Source of the DNA: Candidatus Saccharimonadales bacterium
GTDB lineage: Bacteria > Patescibacteriota > Saccharimonadia > Saccharimonadales > Saccharimonadaceae
Direction: 5' to 3'
Length of the DNA: 64,000 nucleotides
Assembly: GCA_035317825.1 (NCBI GenBank)
Contig: DATHGB010000009.1
Location: 38,910-102,909, forward strand
A program made the position numbers and the translations under genes. Of the stretch, positions 60,566-64,000 are shown piece by piece (the first letter of the stretch is position 1; the number at the start of each line of letters is the position of its first letter). The notes below the pieces were generated by a model. The model worked only from the letters and a program-made list of their open reading frames with translations. It was not told the origin of the DNA and did not search any database.

Positions 60566-61815
60566 CTTTCGTCTTCATAGTCGATTACGTGCGGAACAAA
60601 GTGACTGAGGTTATCAGTCACCAGGCCAGAACTTTCACGGATTCCTAGACCCGCGGGCACGCCGTCGATCATCCAAATGCCTAGCACTGGATGGTTGGCT
60701 TCGTGCACACCCTTGTCGTTGAACCCAGGAAAGTTTGGCAACGGAGCGAATGCCTGAACGATGGCCGGTCCGTCGTACGGACCTTCCATGTCAACAATCA
60801 CTTCACCGTTTTTGACGATCCTGACATTGGCACCTTCGCGGCCAAGAAGCGGTTTGAGGACATAGGTCTTCCAGTCCTCAGGCATTTCGTCCTCGAAGTA
60901 AGCTGGCAAAAGCAGCTGGCTCTTTTCGGGGTCGGTGCCAAACAGCTTCCAGAGCACCGCAAGGATGCCCTTGTTTGACCACAGCATCTTGTAAGGTGGC
61001 TCGATCCAGATAGTTCCACCTGGTCGTGCCATATCACGAAATGCTGCTTCGGCGAAGTCATCCTCCACCATCATTTCCCACGGGTAAAGCTTGAACACTA
61101 CATCAAGGTGGGGTCCATCGGCCGACTCATAGAATCGCCCATCCTCCGAGTTGTAGCAGATATCTTGGATCGACATGTTGCGAGTATTGTACCCCGCAGC
61201 TCGGCAGGCATCCTCGTTGGTGAGAATGTTGCCGTAGTCTTCTCCAGACTCGTCTGTTTCGTCGTAGACAAAGACCACCGTGGGCTTGTAGCCGAGGTGT
61301 TCCTTGATTTGTAGCAGGTTACGCCCCCAGGCTTCGACCAGGGCTTCGAAAATCCGATTCCACTGATCAGTGCCCTGTCCAGTCTGAGTGTGCCAGTAAT
61401 GCTGGGCAATCGCCGACTCCAAAAGCGAAGTTGGGGTGTCAGCATTGAACTCTAGCAGACTCAGCTGTTCACCGTCGTACCGAAAATCGAAACGGCCATA
61501 GACACTCCCCCAATCGGGTTCGCGCCTCCAGCTGTTTTTGATCATCGGCCACGCAAGTTCGGGAATTCCCATCTTGCGCAGGATTTCGGGGTGACGCAGA
61601 ATGTACCAGCCGGCCGCCTCCACCATCTTGAAAACGGTGACGGCGTCCTTTTCCATTCGTTCCACCTGGGGGAGAGTGAAGGTGTAGAACTTCCCCTCCC
61701 GCCAGTAGGACTTAACGGTTCCGTCAGGCATCTCCGTGGGGTTGTAGACAAGACCGTGGTCATAGATGAGCTTCTGCCATCCAGGCCGGATCTTGCCATT
61801 GTCGACTCGCTGCAT
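60566..61815 (-). CDS. Glutathionylspermidine synthase-family ATP-grasp ligase (YjfC/YgiC-like)
   Basis: From ATG 61815 (GGGGGG site) the conserved part is about 416 aa: DWGSVYGRFDFRYDG and LLEFNADTPTSLLE at the N-terminus, IWIEPPYKML, LLPAYFEDEMP, YVLKPLLGREGANV (ATP-grasp Lys) and ending NLSHFVPHVIDY. E. coli YgiC/YjfC ends at the same place (FxPHVI). The open frame continues to 60103 as an apparent shadow of the DUF350 gene, so the real stop or a frameshift near 60600 is uncertain; the listed end is approximate. It would form amide bonds on peptides or polyamines. Confidence 0.72.
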
Positions 61816-61816
61816 T

Positions 61817-62236
61817 TCAGCCCCCCCTTGAGACGCCGAAGCCCTTGCCGAAGCCACCACTCCCGCTCACCTTGGTTCCAAAGCCACCCGTAGTGATCTT
61901 CCCGGTCGCGGGAAGCTTCATTGCCGTGCGGGAAGCTGAGTCGTTGTAAGGGAACTTGCTCCCTCCCGTCGGCAGCTTGTCCCCAGGCTTGAAGTTGTCC
62001 CTGTAGGTAGCGCCGGGGGCGTGCCAGATGAAGATGCTGCTGCCCCCACCGGAGCTGTTCCTCCTCTCGCATTCAGAAGGGTCGAGGATCGTGCCATCTT
62101 CTAGGGCGCAGTAGACCTGTTCGTCCTCTGCATCATCGGAATTTCCGGAGGGTGAACAGCCAGTCAGACTGGCTGCCACCAGCGCGCTAGACGTTAAGAC
62201 GCCAGCGAGCTTCAATGTACCCAACTTTTTTGACAT
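61817..62236 (-). CDS. YgiB/YjfM-like lipoprotein
   Basis: The 139-aa product has a signal peptide with lipobox LTGC (Cys27), a Cys-containing strand (YCALEDGTILDPSEC) and a Gly/Ser-rich C-terminal half with GGFGTKVSG and GGFGKGFG repeats, as in the DUF1190 proteins YgiB and YjfM that accompany GspS-like ATP-grasp proteins. Its position upstream of the ATP-grasp gene (ATG 61815 is 2 nt before its end on the same strand) matches the E. coli order. Confidence 0.78.
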   Translation of the reverse strand: MSKKLGTLKLAGVLTSSALVAASLTGCSPSGNSDDAEDEQVYCALEDGTILDPSECERRNSSGGGSSIFIWHAPGATYRDNFKPGDKLPTGGSKFPYNDSASRTAMKLPATGKITTGGFGTKVSGSGGFGKGFGVSRGG

Positions 62237-62467
62237 GCCACTTCCTTTTCGTAAAGCGATTGTCGGTTTTAAAAGTCTATGGTAGTTGTTAGATCAACTG
62301 TTCTCCCTTGTTAAGGTGCACCGATATTCATCGGGAGAGAGGAATATCCCCTCTTATTAGTAATCACCGCCATAATTACAGATAAGAATTGACATATTTC
62401 AACACAAATTAATCTGATGTATTGTAGTATTTTTTAGCATTTTTGTCAATGATACGTCTTAGAATTG

Positions 62468-62496
62468 TTTACTTTTTAGCATTTTAATGTTATAAA
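62468..62496 (+). promoter_or_regulatory. Promoter of the channel gene
   Basis: TTTACT (62468-62473), 17 nt, TATAAA (62491-62496). The 304-nt divergent gap 62237-62540 is AT-rich, unlike its GC-rich genes, and has two similar TTTTTAGCATTTT copies (62430 and 62474). Confidence 0.5.
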
Positions 62497-62540
62497 TACT
62501 TAAGCATCCCTTCCACCACGACAAAAAGAGGTTGAGGTTT

Positions 62541-63206
62541 ATGTTCATTGTCAATGCAGCAAAACTGGTCCTGCGAGGAGTCGCCTGGATTGTCATGGCT
62601 TTTGTCCAGGGAACTACCTGGGCAGTTGAACGGATTGCGAAGCTTCCTGCAACCAAGAAGTTCACGCACTTCGTCCTGGCCATGACGAGCAAACTGCGCT
62701 GGGTCCTCCTAGCGTATGTCCTGACACGCATTCTTGCGATTTTGATATTTCACTTCGTCGAGAAGTGGAGCTTTGTCGAAGCGTACTGGTGGTCCGGCGT
62801 GGCTGCCCTTACGATCGGCTACGGCGATTTCTACCCCAAAACGTCGGTCGGCAGAATTCTTGCGGACGGTTTTCAGCACTTCTGGATCTTCTACTGCGGG
62901 CTTGCCATCGGCGCCCACATCTTGATGAAGATCTTCAAGAAGCTGAGCGTCTTCACCCACCGCGAGCAGGAGTGGCTGTTCTGGGTCGTGGGTCTGACCT
63001 GCCAGTGGGCGCGGTGGATCGTCCTGAGCCTTGTCGTCATCGCCGAGCACCTCGGTTGTAGCGACAAACTACCTCCAACGCCCGGGCGTCTACCTGACGG
63101 TAGTCTCGTCGATCTTCCGGATCAGCCTGATCCGAACGAAGACTACGAGGCAGCAGATTACACTCTGCCCATACACGAAAGTGGAAGGATCACACAGACA
63201 GCATGA
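62541..63206 (+). CDS. Potassium ion channel-family protein
   Basis: From ATG 62541 the 221 aa have one helix near residues 55-75, a pore helix region with TIGYGDFYPKT, the K+ selectivity filter (TxGYGD), and a second helix. This is the two-helix (2TM) channel layout. The C-terminus is cytoplasmic and acidic (DQPDPNEDYE). It pairs with the yjfLMC-like genes, perhaps responding to the same envelope state. Confidence 0.85.
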   Translation: MFIVNAAKLVLRGVAWIVMAFVQGTTWAVERIAKLPATKKFTHFVLAMTSKLRWVLLAYVLTRILAILIFHFVEKWSFVEAYWWSGVAALTIGYGDFYPKTSVGRILADGFQHFWIFYCGLAIGAHILMKIFKKLSVFTHREQEWLFWVVGLTCQWARWIVLSLVVIAEHLGCSDKLPPTPGRLPDGSLVDLPDQPDPNEDYEAADYTLPIHESGRITQTA

Positions 63207-63241
63207 ACTGACACGAACATTCACCGCGGAAGGTGATGCAC

Positions 63242-63272
63242 AAGGCATTCGTTAATCGGATGCCTTTTTGCA
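63242..63272 (+). terminator. Terminator of the channel gene
   Basis: AGGCATTCG and CGGATGCCT pair around TTAAT, followed by TTTTT. Confidence 0.82.
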
Positions 63273-63282
63273 TAGGTTTAAA

Positions 63283-64000
63283 CTATTTATTATTTCGCTT
63301 TAGAACAGGAAGTATCTTGATAATCATGCCTAGAGCTAACATTCCCGCTCCGATAGCAATAGGTAGCGACAGTGGCCCGCCCGTCTCAGCTAGTGTAGCG
63401 TTTGCCATCGTTCCATTCGGACAGGCAGGCGGCTGCACGGCCAACGACCCCGTATCAAATACTTGATTGTTAAATCCAGTAATCGAGTAATCGATTGACC
63501 CGCTCGTAAAGCTACAATCAGTCGTAAACTGAGCCGCAAGCGCAGTCGACGAGACACCTGGCGCAAGGTTTGCAGCGTAGGTGCAGGAGTTTCCAGCACA
63601 CGTCCAGCTAGTTCCGCTTGCGCTCGCAAGCGTTACGCCAGCCGGTAACGTAAAGGCGACGCGGCTTGAGCTGTATGCGATTTGCTCTGCGGCAGCGTCA
63701 TTATCAATCGTAAGGTTAGCATTTAATAGACTGGATGTAGGTGTATTAGGACCAGGCGCGTTCTGTGACACTGCGCTCTGCAAATCGATACAACCTGTTG
63801 GCACGTTACTTGGACCACGATTAGGTATTAGGCTTGGAGGTAGTGTTGCAACATCACTCACTTCCGTATTCCAATAACTCACAGCTCCATCGTATGGATT
63901 TGGCAATACATCGTCAGTAATATAGACCCAGCCAATGTCAGACGCTCGCATTTTGGCAAGAACACTTGGATAAGTGGCTGCATCTGCATCGTAAACAATA
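63283..64000 (-). CDS. Secreted surface protein with LAETG sorting signal (partial)
   Basis: The frame is open to the right edge, so the N-terminus is missing. The visible 239 residues end with TLAETGG, a hydrophobic helix and KRNNK, a sortase anchor of the LAxTG type. The upstream part is Ser/Thr/Asn-rich with paired cysteines (WTCAGNSCTYA and DCSFTSGS) as in large secreted proteins with beta-sandwich repeats. It is a probable substrate of a class E/LAxTG sortase. Confidence 0.75.
   Translation of the reverse strand, partial: IVYDADAATYPSVLAKMRASDIGWVYITDDVLPNPYDGAVSYWNTEVSDVATLPPSLIPNRGPSNVPTGCIDLQSAVSQNAPGPNTPTSSLLNANLTIDNDAAAEQIAYSSSRVAFTLPAGVTLASASGTSWTCAGNSCTYAANLAPGVSSTALAAQFTTDCSFTSGSIDYSITGFNNQVFDTGSLAVQPPACPNGTMANATLAETGGPLSLPIAIGAGMLALGMIIKILPVLKRNNK

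Larger units (their letters stand above)
59561..63275. other. GC-rich block of probable horizontal origin
   Basis: GC in this 3.7-kb stretch is visibly higher than the AT-rich flanks, with sharp edges near 59560 and 63230. It carries DUF350, GspS-like ATP-grasp, YgiB-like lipoprotein and K+ channel genes. The set occurs in other bacteria as a transferable unit (E. coli yjfL, yjfM, yjfC). The composition points to a high-GC donor. Confidence 0.65.

Noticed and set aside
61542..62072. Minus-strand 176-codon frame inside the lipoprotein and ligase genes
   Set aside because: Overlaps two genes with clear domain motifs; Arg/Gln/Trp-rich composition typical of shadow frames in GC-rich DNA.
62709..63050. 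Minus-strand frame opposite the K+ channel
   Set aside because: Antisense to a gene with an intact selectivity filter; no own start signals.
1..64000. CRISPR array, rRNA genes or insertion sequence with terminal inverted repeats
   Set aside because: No evenly spaced repeat series, no rRNA signature and no transposase were seen; the only integrase is the serine recombinase.

Overview
The window reads as chromosome of a candidate-phyla-radiation bacterium, most likely Candidatus Saccharibacteria (TM7). This is inferred from a moderate-GC backbone, the standard code, a cysteine-less 48-aa L32, a sortase/LPXTG Gram-positive-type surface, a PrgI/VirB4-type conjugation machine, and many genes whose start codon lies 6-9 nt after a -10 box (leaderless mRNAs). 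No rRNA or CRISPR array was seen. One tRNA, Gln (CTG), is present.

Layout. 1-5.0 kb is host DNA: a partial peptide deformylase, an ArsR/AHSA1/DUF2277/MFS detoxification operon, a VOC protein, tRNA-Gln and a HAD hydrolase. 5.09-28.87 kb is a ~23.8 kb integrative element bounded by a 35-nt imperfect direct repeat (32/35 identical). It carries a large serine recombinase, a replication-relaxation-like protein, a TIR-like protein, a leftward type IV secretion operon (pilin, pilin-VirB6 fusion, PrgI, TraC-like, VirB4, M23 peptidase, VirD4-like ATPase) with a possible attenuator leader, a His/Met-rich envelope cluster, a DsbA-like protein, a CmtR-like metal sensor with two CDF transporters, two XRE regulators and a PLD-type nuclease. 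28.87-32.3 kb looks like an accretion zone in which the att core CCAGCCATG recurs twice more. It holds a broken gene, a GC-rich foreign fragment and two RibD/DHFR-like reductases.

32.3-37.7 kb: a Fur-family regulator faces a four-gene operon (CooC-type ATPase, Y4yA-like decarboxylase, cysteine synthase-rhodanese fusion, class V aminotransferase) across a perfect palindrome. This suggests a metal-responsive sulfur, metal-cofactor or metallophore pathway. 37.9-50.4 kb: resistance-like and small housekeeping genes, then a surface-polysaccharide neighbourhood (GT2 synthase, sortase, 54-aa LPXTG protein, secreted deacetylase with three repeats, a secreted unknown protein), YaaA and membrane proteins. 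49.7-59.5 kb: core genes trmD, KH protein, rpsP, rnc, NUDIX, nusB, rpmF, leuS and a MurF-like ligase. 59.56-63.25 kb: a GC-rich, probably acquired module resembling E. coli yjfLMC (DUF350, ATP-grasp, YgiB-like lipoprotein) plus a K+ channel. The right edge holds the C-terminus of a surface protein with an LAETG sorting signal.
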